Positions 17,592 through 29,800 of a stretch of 64,000 bases of DNA are shown here, piece after piece. This DNA is from Micromonospora sp. WMMD1155 (GTDB lineage: Bacteria > Actinomycetota > Actinomycetes > Mycobacteriales > Micromonosporaceae), in the NCBI RefSeq assembly GCF_029581275.1, contig NZ_CP120742.1, forward strand, positions 1 to 64,000, in the 5' to 3' direction. How positions within the stretch are numbered: the stretch's first letter is position 1; each line of letters opens with the position of its first letter. The translations under genes and the position numbers were made by a program. The notes under the pieces were generated by a model that did no database searches, was not told the origin of the DNA, and saw only the letters and a program-made list of their open reading frames with translations.

Positions 17592-20332
17592 CGCAGGTCC
17601 CCCTCGGGCAGGTCGTCGGCGAGCAGCGTGCTCAGGTCGTCGTCGGCGGACTCCAGCACCTCGCTGATCCGACTGGCGTGCCGCTCGGTCATCAGTTGGA
17701 ACACCTTGCGGGCGAAGCGGCCGTTGCCGAAGCCCTCGCTGCGGGGCTGGCTGTCGAAGAAGCTCATCAGCGCGGCGCGTGCCTCGGCGTCCAGCTCGTA
17801 CTGGAACTGGCGGGCCTGACTCTCGACGATCTCCACCAGTTCCTCGGACGAGTAGTCGTCGAAAGTCAGCGTGCGGGAGAAGCGCGACGACAGGCCGGGG
17901 TTGGCCGCGATAAACGTCGTCATCTGGTCCGGATAGCCGGCCACGATCACCACCGCCTCGTCGCGGTGGTCCTCCATGAGCTTAACCAGCGTGGCGATGG
18001 CCTCCTGGCCGAAGTCGGTGCCGATGCCCGGCGGGACGAGCGAATACGCCTCGTCGATGAACAGCACCCCGCCCAGCGCCCGGCGGAACGCGGCAGTCGT
18101 CTTCGGGGCGGTGTGGCCGACGTACTCGCCGACCAGCGTGCCGCGGTCGACCTCGACCAGGTGACCCTTGCTGAGCATGCCCAGCGAGGCAAGGAGCTGG
18201 CCGTAGAGGCGGGCCACTGTGGTCTTTCCGGTGCCCGGGTTGCCGGCGAAGACCAGATGCCGCGACAACGGCGGCGGGGCCAGGCCGGCCTCGCGTCGGC
18301 GCTTCACGATCTGCACCAGGTTGACCATCGTGTTGACGTCCTTCTTGACCCGCTGCAACCCGACCAGGTCATTGAGCTGGGCCATCAGCGACCCCAGGTC
18401 GGCCTCGGCCACCGTCGCCTCGGTGCCCGACGCGCGCCCGGCAGCCGGGGCGCCGAGCACCGCGGGGACCGGCGCCGACCGGACCGACGGGTCGGACTGC
18501 GGGATGCTGACCTGCCCGACCGTCGTGCTCCAGCAACCGGAGAACGTCGCCCTGGCGCCGTCGGCCAGGTTCAGGTCCTCGTCGACGTCATGCACGTGCA
18601 GCCGGTGCATCACCGGGTCCGCGCCGGCTCCGACGAACACGGCCGGGTAGCGGGTCTTGGCGATGTCACAGTCGATCAGGCGGCCGTGGGCGCCCTCGGC
18701 GGCGTACACACCGTTCTTGGCGCAACCGGTGATGGTCAGCCCGCGGATCTCCGGAGCGGCGCCCTCCCAGATCGCCACGCCGGTGCCCTCGATGCCGGTG
18801 AGGGTGCAGTCCTGCAACATCGGGGTGGCGCCCGAGTCGACGAGCACCCCGGTTCCGCCGACCGCGTCGACTGTGCACCCGCGGGCGATCATCGAGGCGC
18901 CCGGGGCGATCTCCAGCCCGCTGCGCCGGACGTCGCGGATCGTGCAGTCGGCCAGCAGCGGACGGTGCGGGGTGTCGACCCGAACGCCGACCTCGGAGCC
19001 GGTGACAGTGACCGCCCGCACGACCGCGTCGGCGTTGCCGTCGACCTGCACACCGCCGTACCCGGCGCCGGAGATCTCGCCGCCGGACATGCGCAACAGC
19101 GCCCGGTCGGACGCCCGGACGCCGAACTCGGGTGTCTCGGCCACCGCGCAGTCGAGCAGCGCGGCCACCGCCGCACCGGTCAGGTGCACGGAGCTGTACG
19201 CCGAGCGACTCACCGCGACCCCGTCCATCAGCACCCGCGTCTCGTCCGCGGCGAACAGCCCGTTGCCCGCCGAGTCGGCCAGCTCCCCGCCGCTGACACG
19301 TACCTCGGCCCGACCGCGCAACGCCAGCGCGGTCTGCCGGCCGGCGCGCAGCCCGGTGTCGGACAGGGCCACCCGGGCGTCCTCCAGAGCCAGCACACCG
19401 GCCGCGCCGCTGTGCTCGATCGCGGTTCCGATCAGCGCGACCTGACCGTCGCCGCTGACCGCGACGCCGGTGCCGCCGGACCGGGTGACAGTGCACCGTT
19501 CGGCCCGGACACCACCGACCGCGCCCTCCTCGCCGGTCCGGGCCTCGCCGCCGTGCTCCGGCCGCAGCGGGACCCACCAGGCCGACCCGAACGGGGCGCT
19601 GCCGGTCACCCGCAACCCGTCGGCCACCGCGTCGTGCAGCGTGGCAGCGACCAGGCGGGCCTGCCCGGACCCGGTCACCTCCACCGCCGGGCCTCCGGTG
19701 TAGCCGATGTCCGCGTCGGTCAGGACGACCGCGCCAGACGCGGTGGCCAGGACTCCCCGGCCGGAAACCTTCTGCACCCGGAGCCGGTCGAGGACGACTC
19801 GCGCCGTGTCCTGGACGACCACCGCGTCGCCTCGGATCTCCTCCAGCACCAGCCCGGTCGCCTGCACCTCGGCACCACCTGCGGCCCGGACAGCGGCGCC
19901 CACCGCGCGGGAGACCCGGCAGTCGAGGAGGCGGGCCGCGGCCCCGCCCCGGACGTCGACGGAGCCGTCGACGATCTCAACGGACTGCATCGTGAGGCGG
20001 CCGCCGTGCACGGCCACCGTCACCCCGTCGGGGCCCGCTCCGCGCAGGGTCAGCCCGTGTACGGCGGCGTCACCGGCGCGTACGGCCACCGCCGGGCCGG
20101 TGCCGGCGACCACCTCCACGGTGCCCTCGTCGCCGTCGGCCAGCAGGGTCAACGATTTGTCGATCACGATGTGCTCGTGGTAGATGCCGGCCGCGATGGC
20201 GATCACGGTGCCGTCCTGGGCCGCCCGTACCGCCGAGCCGATCGTGCGGTGGCGGCTCCACACCCGGTTGGAGACGCGTTCCATCCGGGCACCCGCGGGC
20301 ACTGCGGCACGCCGGGATCCGGTGTCGCTCAC
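17588..20332 (-). CDS. Right-handed beta-helix/CbxX-type AAA+ ATPase fusion (EccA-like)
   Basis: A 914-residue fusion. Residues about 20-600 are a right-handed parallel beta-helix with repeated short turns (for example GVLVDSGATPMLQDCTL, GVAIWEGAAPEIRGL, GVYAAEGAHGRLIDC). A linker and short helical region follow. The C-terminal AAA+ module has Walker A GNPGTGKTT near 695-703, Walker B GGVLFIDEAYS near 755-765 and RFSRTLTFDDYS sensor/arginine region near 820-831. This matches the CbxX/EccA C-terminal ATPase. In mycobacterial EccA the N-terminal part is a TPR domain that holds substrates; here the beta-helix takes that place. It is coupled to eccC by a GTGA overlap. Likely role: cytosolic handling of substrates before EccC. 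Confidence 0.9.
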   Translation of the reverse strand: MSDTGSRRAAVPAGARMERVSNRVWSRHRTIGSAVRAAQDGTVIAIAAGIYHEHIVIDKSLTLLADGDEGTVEVVAGTGPAVAVRAGDAAVHGLTLRGAGPDGVTVAVHGGRLTMQSVEIVDGSVDVRGGAAARLLDCRVSRAVGAAVRAAGGAEVQATGLVLEEIRGDAVVVQDTARVVLDRLRVQKVSGRGVLATASGAVVLTDADIGYTGGPAVEVTGSGQARLVAATLHDAVADGLRVTGSAPFGSAWWVPLRPEHGGEARTGEEGAVGGVRAERCTVTRSGGTGVAVSGDGQVALIGTAIEHSGAAGVLALEDARVALSDTGLRAGRQTALALRGRAEVRVSGGELADSAGNGLFAADETRVLMDGVAVSRSAYSSVHLTGAAVAALLDCAVAETPEFGVRASDRALLRMSGGEISGAGYGGVQVDGNADAVVRAVTVTGSEVGVRVDTPHRPLLADCTIRDVRRSGLEIAPGASMIARGCTVDAVGGTGVLVDSGATPMLQDCTLTGIEGTGVAIWEGAAPEIRGLTITGCAKNGVYAAEGAHGRLIDCDIAKTRYPAVFVGAGADPVMHRLHVHDVDEDLNLADGARATFSGCWSTTVGQVSIPQSDPSVRSAPVPAVLGAPAAGRASGTEATVAEADLGSLMAQLNDLVGLQRVKKDVNTMVNLVQIVKRRREAGLAPPPLSRHLVFAGNPGTGKTTVARLYGQLLASLGMLSKGHLVEVDRGTLVGEYVGHTAPKTTAAFRRALGGVLFIDEAYSLVPPGIGTDFGQEAIATLVKLMEDHRDEAVVIVAGYPDQMTTFIAANPGLSSRFSRTLTFDDYSSEELVEIVESQARQFQYELDAEARAALMSFFDSQPRSEGFGNGRFARKVFQLMTERHASRISEVLESADDDLSTLLADDLPEGDLR

Positions 20333-20487
20333 TCCGCGCCCACCCCGTTCTGCACGACCAGCTTCCCCTCCGTCGAGGTCCCCGTATCGGGGTGCCCATC
20401 TGCACGACGGGGACGCCGTCCATCGCGTTCAGCCCAATTCGCCGGAACCGTCGGTCGCGATCGGCGTCGTCGGCCTTTGAACGGCGG

Positions 20488-20811
20488 TCAGGATGCCCGC
20501 AGGCGGTCCAGCACGGAGGAGATCGCACCGGTGCGCTGCGCGGCGTGGTCCTTCAGCTGGGCGGTCGCGTCCCGCAGGGCGGCCAGGATGAGGGCTTCGA
20601 CCTCGTCGGCCGGGTTGTCCTCGAGCACGTTCGGGTCGAGGTGGACGGAGAGGAACTCGCCGGCCGCGGTCATGGTCACGGTCACCTGACCGTCGGCCGC
20701 GACGCCGGTCACCTCGGTCGCGTTCATCGCCTCCTGCACGTTGGCCACCTCGGCCTGCAGCGCCAGTGCCTGCTGCCGGAGATGGTTGAGCTGCTCCTGG
20801 TTGATCGACAC
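20488..20811 (-). CDS. YbaB/EbfC family protein
   Basis: A 107-residue protein with the YbaB layout: an N-terminal helix (INQEQLNHLRQQALALQAEV), a beta-sheet core (EVTGVAADGQVTVTMTAAGEFLSVHLDP) and a C-terminal helix (ADEVEALILAALRDATAQL). YbaB proteins bind DNA as dimers; a relative, EspL, is part of the mycobacterial ESX-1 locus. GTG 20811 is well supported by AGGAG seven bases upstream. It sits between the 4409-residue giant gene and the beta-helix ATPase, so a role as chaperone or regulator for the secretion locus is plausible but not shown. Confidence 0.87.
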   Translation of the reverse strand: MSINQEQLNHLRQQALALQAEVANVQEAMNATEVTGVAADGQVTVTMTAAGEFLSVHLDPNVLEDNPADEVEALILAALRDATAQLKDHAAQRTGAISSVLDRLRAS

Positions 20812-20858
20812 GACAACTCCTGTCCGTGGGTACCGGCCGCCACCGTGCCACCACCGTG

Positions 20859-20878
20859 CGGGACATCGGATAGTCCCG
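20859..20878 (-). other. Small hairpin in the gap between giant gene and ybaB-like gene
   Basis: Inverted repeat CGGGAC (20859-20864) and GTCCCG (20873-20878) with an 8-base loop, within the 87-base gap. It is short and lacks a T-tract; it could be a weak terminator or processing site that lets the downstream machinery genes be expressed differently from the giant gene. The evidence is only the repeat. Confidence 0.25.
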
Positions 20879-20898
20879 GATTCGGGGATGGCGGTAGG

Positions 20899-23800
20899 TC
20901 AGCAGGTCACCAGCGCGACGCCGATGACGCTCAGGGCCACCCGATCCTCGTCCGAACCGGCGACCCGGGCGACCAGCGCCTCCCGGACGACCTGTCGCGG
21001 CGGATACGAGAGACGCCAGTGCCTGTGGATGAGCCCGGTTCCCGCCTCCGCCCTGCCGGTCAGCGCCAGGTGGACGGCGCGGGCGGCGTACGCGACAGGC
21101 ATGTCCCACTCCGGGTGGGCGGACACCCCGCGCAAGAGCCCGCTCATCGCGCCCAGAGCCCCGGCCGGCGCCGTGCGGATCGCGTCGACCAGGATCTGCG
21201 CGCGAACCTCGGGCGACCCTTCGTCGAGGAAGCGGAAGCCCTGGTCGAGCCAGTCGGTCCCGTACGCGGCCAGGGTGTTGAGCGACCACTCCAGCTCGGC
21301 CCGCTCGCCCGCGAGATCCGACCCGAACGGATTGCCCGGCTCAGCCGGCGGTGTGGACCCGACCCGCTCGTAGAAGCCGTCCCGGTACTGCTGTCGCGCG
21401 TCGGGGCGGGGCTCCGGCTGCACCGTCGCGGGCTGCTCGGCCGGGCGCGGCGGTGTCATCGGGGTGACCTCGACCGGCGGCAGGGTGCTCGGCACCAGAC
21501 CCATCCCGTCGGTGCCGGCGGTGGTGCTCGGGGCGCCCGTCGTCCCGGACGTGGTCGCCGCGGCCGAACGGATCGCCACGCCCACCGCGGCCTTCTGCGC
21601 GGTGCTGGTCAGGTACGCGATGCCCGTCGCGATCTTCCCGGCCGCCTCGCTCAGGAACCGGACGCGCAGCGGGGCGTCGACGGTGAGCCGCTCGGCTCCG
21701 GGTAGCTCGTCGAACCGGCGGGCGGCCTCGGTGAGCGCGTCGGCCAGGCGCCGCTCGTCGGCCAGGCGCTGCGGGAGACGGCGCATGATCTCCTCGACGC
21801 GCGCCGTGGTCCGGTCGGCCGCGCGCCCACCCAGCGCCGGTTCGATCACGGCGGCCTCGTTGTCGCGCAGCCCGGCGGCGATGAGCGCCTCGATCTCGGC
21901 CTCGACCCGGCGCAGCGCCGCCGCCTCCGCCGGATCCGCCCGGCGCTCCGCGTCGAGTTGTCGCCGGACCTGCCGGCCCAGCGCGTCGAGCGGAGTGCTG
22001 CCGGCGCGCCGCGGAGTGGCGAGACGTTCCGTCGCGTCCCGACCTCGCCTGATCACCTGCGCGATGATCTCCGGCTGCTCCCTGCCCGCGGCGAACTCGG
22101 CCTGCGCCAGCCTCTGGTCCGCGTCGGCCCAACGGAACTGCCGGTACACCCGGTCGAACACCTCCAGCGCGGCCATCTCCGCCTCGGCTGCCAGCCGGTC
22201 GTCGACGCCGGCCGTCTCCCGGTACGCCGTGGCCGCCCGCTCCGCCACCTGCGCTCGGGCCCGCGCGACCGACACATAGCTCGGCACGGCCGTGAGCAGG
22301 TCGGATTCGAGCTCGGCCCAGCGTCCGAGTCGGGCCGGGTCGAAGGGCCCCGAGTGCAGCAGCCGCTCGATCGCGGCGCTGGCGTCGGCAGTGAGGTCGG
22401 CGACCGCCGTGTCGATGCCGTCCGCCGGTAGGCCCGCCCGCGTCCCCTCGGCCCGCAGCCGCTCGACCGCCGCGCGCACCCACCCGGCCTGGCGCTGTCG
22501 CATCACCTGGGTCCGCAGACCGGTCCAGTACTGCCCGGCCAGCTCGTCCCAGCGCCGCGACGCGGCCTGCCAGTGCTCCGAGTCGACGGCGGCGCCGACG
22601 GACACGGCGTAGTTCCACACCCGGTGATACAGATCGGTCAGGTCGGCGACCACCCGGTCCCGCCAGATGGTCAGCTCGTTGCGGGGCAGCCCGTCGAGCG
22701 TCCGGAAGCGGTCGAGGTCCTGCTCGTCGACCCGGTCACGGACCTGGTCGGTCCGCGCGGCCGACGCGGTCACCTCGGCGGCGAACCGTTCGGCGAAGTC
22801 CGGCATCCGCTGTGCCACCTCGCCCGCGGTGGCGACCCGGTTCCGGTATTCGGTGAGCAAGCCGACGGTGACCCGCTCGGCCTTCTCGCCGAACGCCACC
22901 GGGTGCTGCTCGCGGACCGTGGACAGGCGGGCCAGTGCGACGCCGAACACGTCGGTGTCGGTCTTCTCCCCGGCCAACCAGTCCTCGTAGGTGTCCGGGT
23001 CCACACCCCGGACGGCGAGGTGGTCGCGCAGTCGGTCGGCCCGGAACAGGTCGGCGACGGCGGCGGTGTGCGCCAGGTCCGCCCCGGTGTCCAGCGCGAT
23101 CCGGTGAAAGTCCTGGGCCGCCCCGGCCAAAACCTGGCCCATCCGGTACGCGGAGTCCAACTCGACGCGGATCCAGTGCAGGGCCGCGGTGAGGGCCTCC
23201 GGCCAGCCGTCCGGCCCCTCGTCGGCGACCATCGTCGACACCACGCTCAATGCGCCCAGGTAGGCCACACCGGAGGCGGACCGCCCGGGCCGCTGGTCCC
23301 GGATCACCGTCGTCCAGTCGCCGAGCAGCCGCTGCTGGAAGCGGTCGCGATACCACTGCTGGTGCGGCAGGCGAGGGTTGTCGCGCTCGTTCTCGCCGTG
23401 GTCGTAGACGACCGCCTCGACGACCCGATCGAACCAGCGGTTGGCGCTCGACACCACGCTCAGATCCTCGATCAGCCGGGCCGAGGCGGTGTCCAGGGTG
23501 GCGGCCCAGTCGGAGGTGGGCACCCACTCGGCCTCGCTCCCCGCCGTGCCCGCGGCGGCGCGCGCGAAGTCGAGGTACGACGCACGCAGCCGTGCCTGGT
23601 CCGCCTCGCTCAGGTAGCGACCCCCGAACAGGTCGGCCCGACGGAAGTCGGCGACCGTCCGCGTGAACCTCTCCCCGGCGAGCTCGTCGACCCGCGACGT
23701 CTCCGTCACCTCCGCGGCGACCGGGGCCGGCGCGATCGGTTCCACGACCGTCACCCGCGCGGCGATGAACGCGGCGACCATGGTCAACTGGTCGTCCCGG

Positions 23801-26800
23801 CTGGCCAGCGACTCGCGTACCGCCAGGAAGTGTTTCGCGGCCTCGTCGGCGATGTCGGTCTTCAGCCGCGCGATCGTCGCCTCGTCGAGACCCGCGGCCA
23901 GCTCAGGCCTCACGGTCAGGTGGGCCGCGAAGCGCGCGTCCAGGTCCTCGTTCCGGGCCCGCAGGTCCCGTTCCAGCTCCAGATAGGAGACGTACGCCGC
24001 CTCGGTGCGCGCGTAGATCTCATCCAGCTCCGCAAGCTGCTCCCGAAGGGCGGCAGTGGCGGTGACCGCCGGGGGCGCGGCGCTGACCGTGCGACGGACC
24101 ACCGTGCCGTCGGACTGGATGACCTCGACCTCGGCGATGCCCTCCTTGGGCTTCGTCGTCGGCACGGGACCGGTGACCTGATCGGCGGGCGTCGGGTGCT
24201 GCTCGGGCGTCGGCTGCTCGGCGGGCGCGGCAGGTTCCCGGAGGCGTTCGAGGCGGCCCAGGAGTTCGGCGTCCACGTCGATGCCGCCGCGCACCGCCCC
24301 GGTGCGACCCTCGGCCTCCGCCATCCGGCGGACCTCCTCGTCGAACTGGCTCTCGTCGCGGGACGGGCCGGGCCGCAGGTGACCACCCACGCTCGGGGCA
24401 GGCTCGGGAACGCTCGGCATCCGCTGGACCAGGTCCTCGACCGACCGCGGCTGCAGCGTCAGCGGGTCGTGGGCCGGGACGGTCAGGCTGTCGCCGTCGA
24501 GGAGGACGACGAACTCGTCGGCCTCGAGGTCCTCCGGCCCGGTCTCGTCGAGGCGGCTGTCCTCCGCCGGCGTGAGGTCCTCGGCCGGCCGCACCGGACC
24601 AGCCTGCTTCAGCTCCGCCACCCGGGCATTCATCGTCGCCACCGACAGGCCGGAGAGCGCGCCCTGCAGGGCGGTGCCGTCCCGCGTGTCCAGCGCCCCG
24701 ATCATGGCTTCGGCCGCCCTGGTGACCTCGTCCGGGCGCACCCCCGTCCCGTCGGTCACCGCCCGAACCCACGCCCACACCATGTCGGACAGGTCGCTGT
24801 CCTGCATCGGCACGGTCGGCCACGTGTCGACGGGCATGCCGTCCTCGGCCACCCTGCGGTATCCGGCCGCGGCGACCCGCTCGGTCCACGCGATCTCCTG
24901 CTCCGGTGTGCGCACCTCGGCCAGCTCGTCGTCGAAGGCTTGGGCCTGCTCCAACCGGATGGCCGGCACGTCGTCCCGCAGGATCCGGTAGCCATGGCTG
25001 GGCACGTACCTCTTGAGATCGGTCAGCCGCTCGTTCACCGCGGCGAGGAGCTTCCGGTCCCGTTCCTGCTCGGTCAACCTGGCCTCGGCCGCGTCGGCGT
25101 CGGCCTTCGCCCGCGCCGCCTCCACCTCGGCGGCCAGCTCGTCGCGGCGGGCGTCCAGTTCCGCGTACACCCGGTCCAGCTTCTCCACCGTGCCCGCCCG
25201 CGCTATCGCCTCACGGAAGCGGTCCCGTTCGGCGCGCGGCACGATCGCGTACGCCTCCGCGAACGCGTCAGGTTTCTCGTCGACGCCGGGCTCACGCGGA
25301 TTCGGCAGCGGCTCCCCCGCCGCCCTCAGCTCGGTCGCGACCGCGGCGCGCATCCTCTCGCGCACCTCCGCCCGCTTCTCGTCGTCGTCCCGCGCGGTCA
25401 GCCACTCCGCCCAGAACCTCTCCCGGAGGTCGTGGGGCAGCGTCCTGGCGTCGTCCCGGAACCACTCCTCCGCCTTCCGCCGCCACCGTGCCTCGATGTC
25501 CGAGTGATCCTCGGCGGGTTGTCCGGCGAGCCGGGCCAGACGCCGCCGCAGAGCGGCCTCGGTCAGCTCGGCCGGCCCGGGGACCGGCTCGGCCAGATGG
25601 GTGACGGACGGCAGGTCCGGCGCGACCAGGGCACCGGAGCCCCGGTGGTAGAAGCGGTGGACCAGGTCCCCGAACGCGCTCGGCGACACGCGGGACCCGG
25701 CCGCCCCGGCCTCGTTCCACAGCCGTCGAGCGCCGGACACCAGCCGGGTCAGCGCCGCGTCGTTGGCCCACCGGGTGGTGACCACCTCCACCGCGCGCGC
25801 CGCCAGCTCGGCATCGGCGGTGCGCCCGTCGGCGAGCCGTGCCCGCCAGTGCGCGCGCTCCTCCTCCGGCAGCATGGCGATCTGCGACTCGCGACGCTCC
25901 ACCGACGTGCCCCGCTCACCGGGAAGTGCCAACGCGTCCACGATGGCCTCGACCTCGACCGGGTCCGCATCGGGCGCGGTGAGCAGACGGTTCTGCAGGT
26001 GGCTGTCCGGCAGCGCGCGCCGCGGTGACCCGTCGGGCCGCGTGCGGGACAGCCAGGCGGCCACGTCGACGGTGGCGCCGTCGCCGAACGCGTCGTGGAA
26101 CCGGCGCACGTACCGGTGCTCGAAGTCGCCGTAGATCCGCTCCTGCACCGGCCGGCCGAACCGGGACCCGATCTGGCTCGCGTACTGGTTGAGGGTGGCC
26201 ACCGCCTCCGCGTCACCGGCGCGCAGCAGCGCGTCCCGGACGGTCTCGGCATGGACCCGCCCGACCGCCCGTCCGAGCTGGGCTTCCAGCACGGCCAGCA
26301 CACCCGTCAGCGCGCTCTGGGCGTACTGCCGACCGGCGAAGCGCTCGCGGGCGTCCCGGGCCAGGTCGCGGATCTCCCGGCGGACGTCGCCCGACACCCG
26401 GGACAGCGCCTCCGTCGGATCCAGCCCGTGCCGGACCGCCTCCGCGGCGCCCTTCGCGGCCTCCGCGTCGACAGCCGTCAGCGCCTCCTCGGTCAGCAGG
26501 GCCGCGCGGGCGGCGAATGCGGCCCGCGCCGGCAGCTGATCACGCAACTCCATGACCGCTCGGCTGACCGCGCGGAACCGTGAGGGGTCCACCCTGGGCA
26601 CGTTGGCCACGAACGGCGTGGCCCGGCTGTCCACCAGGGACTCGGCCTCGCGCTGGACGATCCGGACCGCGTTGCCCATCTGGTCCGGGCTCAGGCCGTC
26701 AGTCAGCGGTGAGCGGGGCAACGCGTCCGGCTCGGTCAACCGGTACATCGCATCCAGGACGAGCTGCGTCTCGTCGAGGTAGTCGAGCCGCGCGTCGATG

Positions 26801-29800
26801 GCGTCGTCGAGCACCCGGAAACTGCTCAGCGCCGTGGTCGTGGTGCCTTCGAGATCTCCCACGGCCGCGTCCATCCGCTTCGTCCACCAACGGACGTACC
26901 GGTCGTGACCGGCGGCTACCGCCTCGGCCCGGGACCGGGCCACCCGGTCCGGGTCGGCCTGTATCCGGGGACGCTCGGCCACCATCTCGTCGAAGCGAGC
27001 GGCGACCTGGGCCGCGGCGATCGGCGCGGTGCGGTGGATGGCGCGGTAGACGTCGAGCCGGGCGATCTGGCTGCCCAGCGCGGCCGGCGCGTAGTCCCAC
27101 GTGCGGGTGTTGCGGAACGAGGCCAGCCGGGTCTCGGCGTCCCGGGTCCAGTGCCGCAACGCCTCGTTGTGGTACGCGATCGCCTCGGGGTCCTCCGCCT
27201 GCCAGCGCTCGAACGCGGCGCTCGCGACCGCCTCGATCTCGTTGCGGCCGACCTGCTGCCGCAGGTCGTCGGCGAGGTCACGCAGCAGGTCGTCGTACCG
27301 CTCCTGCCACCGCTGACGGTCGGCACCGGTGGGGATGCGGACGTCGGTGAACGCGTCCGCGAACGTCTCGTTCAGCGCACGGGCCGCGGCTGTGCCGAAC
27401 CTCTCGAACTGCTCGACCAGCTGGCGCTCGGTGATCCGACTGCCCGCGGGCAGGTCGTGCCACACCCGCACGAAAGAGGACTCCAGATTGGGCAGCGTCC
27501 GATCGACCACCGAGGCGTGCGCGAGCCTGTTGAACAGCCTCCGGATCAACTGGTCACGGACGCTCAGCCAGGATTCCACACGCTCCGGGTCGCTGAAGCG
27601 CATGATGTCCGGCGGTACGGTCTCGCTGGCCGGGTGGATCACCGGCGGCTCGTCCTCGACGGTCGGTCGCGGCGGGCGTGGCACGGTCTCGTCCGGGGTG
27701 TCCGCCGGCGTCAGCGGCTTGTTCCGCAGCGCCTCCCACCGCGCCTCCAACGCCCGCACCGCCACCGGATCGACAGGCCCGACCGGCGTACTCCCCGAAA
27801 TCGGCGGCTCCGACTCGGCCGGCTTGGCCCGCAGCGCCTCCCACCGCGCCTCCAACGCCCGCACCGCCACCGGATCGACAGGCCCGACCGGCGTACTCCC
27901 CGACGTCGCCGGCTCCGACTGGGCCGGCTTGGCCCGTAGCGCCTCCCACCGCGCCTCCAACGCCCGCGCCGCCGCCGCATCGACGGGCCCGGTGCCAGCC
28001 GGAGGGGGCGGACGCTCTGGCGGCGAAGGAGATTCCGGCGGTGTGCTCGGTCGGCGAATCGAGGGCTTCGGGGCCGGCGTGACCAGCGGGCCCTCACCCT
28101 TCTCGGCCACCTCAGCGCGGGCGGCCTGCTCCCGGGCCACCTCAGGCCGGGCCACCTCAGGCCGGGCCACCTCAGGCCGGGCCACCTCGGGCCGGGGCCG
28201 CGGGCGGTGGTTCGCGGTGGCCTCGACGGAACTGGCCGTCCCGCTGGCGGGCCCGACGGCGGCGGCCTGCTGCTCCGCGCGGATCGCCTCGTTCAGGCCG
28301 TTCCTCGCGTCCCGGGCAGCGGCCGACGCGCGCGCCTGCGCGCCTCGCACCGCCGGTTCGCTCGCGTCGAGCAGCGCCTGCTCGTGTTGCAGGATCGCGG
28401 TGCGCTCGAATTGCGCGAGGGCGCGGTCCCGAACCTCCAATCCCTGCTGCTGCCAGGCCGAAAGGCTCTTCCACCGCTCGTGCAGGGCGTCGTACGCGCC
28501 CAGCCACTCGCGCAGCGTCTCGCCGCCGCGCGCTGGTTGCGGCGTCGGCAGCGCGTCCAGGCGTCGGGCCGCCTCCCGCAGCTCCCTCATCAGCGCCAAC
28601 GTCTGGTCGCCGATGTGCTCCGGGTCGATCGTGCTCGGCGGCGGCGCGCTCGCCGGCGCCTCGTCCCGGTGCGCGCGAACCAGATCCCGGTGGGTCGGGT
28701 TCTCCCTCGGGCGAAGCGAGGCGAGCCCCTCCTCGCGGTACGTCTGCAGATCGAGCGCGTCCCGCACCGCACGGTCGTAGTTCTCGATGTCGTGCGCGCC
28801 GGCCCCTTGGGCGAAACGCTTGGCGGCCAGCACCTGGGCCTGCTTCTGGGCGGTGTCGATCGCCTGGTCCAGCGGTCGCCGCAGGGAGTCGATGGTGGAC
28901 CGCTCCGCGGTGATGTCGCGGAGGTTGCCGGCGGCCTTGGCCACCCGCGTGTCGGCGGCAAGCCCTTCGGGGGTCACCTCGACGCCGAGGCGTTGTAGCT
29001 GCGCCGCCCGTTCGGGGATGCTGGGGAAGCTCGGCATCGGCTCGCCCGGGTCGACCTTCACGCCCACGTACTGCCGGTGAATGCCGGCGCGTACGGCCTG
29101 CTGCTGCTCGTTGATCTGGTCGAGCACCCCGTTCAGCCGCTGAGCGGAGGCGTCCCTGGCGTCGACGTCGGCCCGCATCCGCGTCAGGTCCTCCGACCGG
29201 ACCGCGCCGGCCGGGTCCGGGGTACGCGCCTCCGGGCGGGGCGCGTCCGGTCCGAAGCGCGCCGCGTGTTCCTTCTGGATCGCCGCCCGGGCAGGCGACT
29301 CGGGGTTTCGGGTCACCCACTCGTTGGCCCGGGCCAACTCGCCGTCGGAGAGCTTCCCGACGTGCTGGTCGACCGTCTCGGCGCCCGGCCGCGGATCGTT
29401 GCGTGCGAGGCGGGCCACGTCCTCGGCCACGTCCCGGCCGGTCCGCGCCGGCTCCACCGGCCGTCGGGCGGGCGCGAAGGAGTCGCCACCGGGAGGCAGC
29501 CTCTCCCCGAGCGTGGCGTCCAGGTCGGCTTCCTGCTTGGCCATCGCGTTCCACGCCCGGTCGCGCAGGCTTCCGTACGGGTTCTTCGCGGGCAGCGGGT
29601 CGGTCCCGGCCCCGTCCGGACCCTTGACCTCGGGCCGCCCGACCCGCTCCAGGCTCTCGACCTCCGCCGCGACACCGTCGCGCCGTTCCTGCCGGATGGC
29701 AGCCATCTCCCTACCGACGCCGTCCATCGGGGTGTCCAGCGACGTGGGTGTGACCAGATCGCGGGCTGGGGTGGTCTCGGTGAAGTGGGCCGTGTACGCG

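Noticed and set aside
17678..20689. 1003-codon open frame on the plus strand
   Set aside because: Antisense to the beta-helix ATPase and the ybaB-like gene. Composition is the Arg/Gly/His-rich type expected from reading GC-rich codons backwards; no motif or ribosome site.
22573..26028. 1151-codon open frame on the plus strand
   Set aside because: Antisense shadow of the giant gene, no recognisable fold, low-complexity composition.
28136..28195. Possible CRISPR-like array
   Set aside because: Units are 15 bases without spacers and in frame inside a coding gene; a simple minisatellite.
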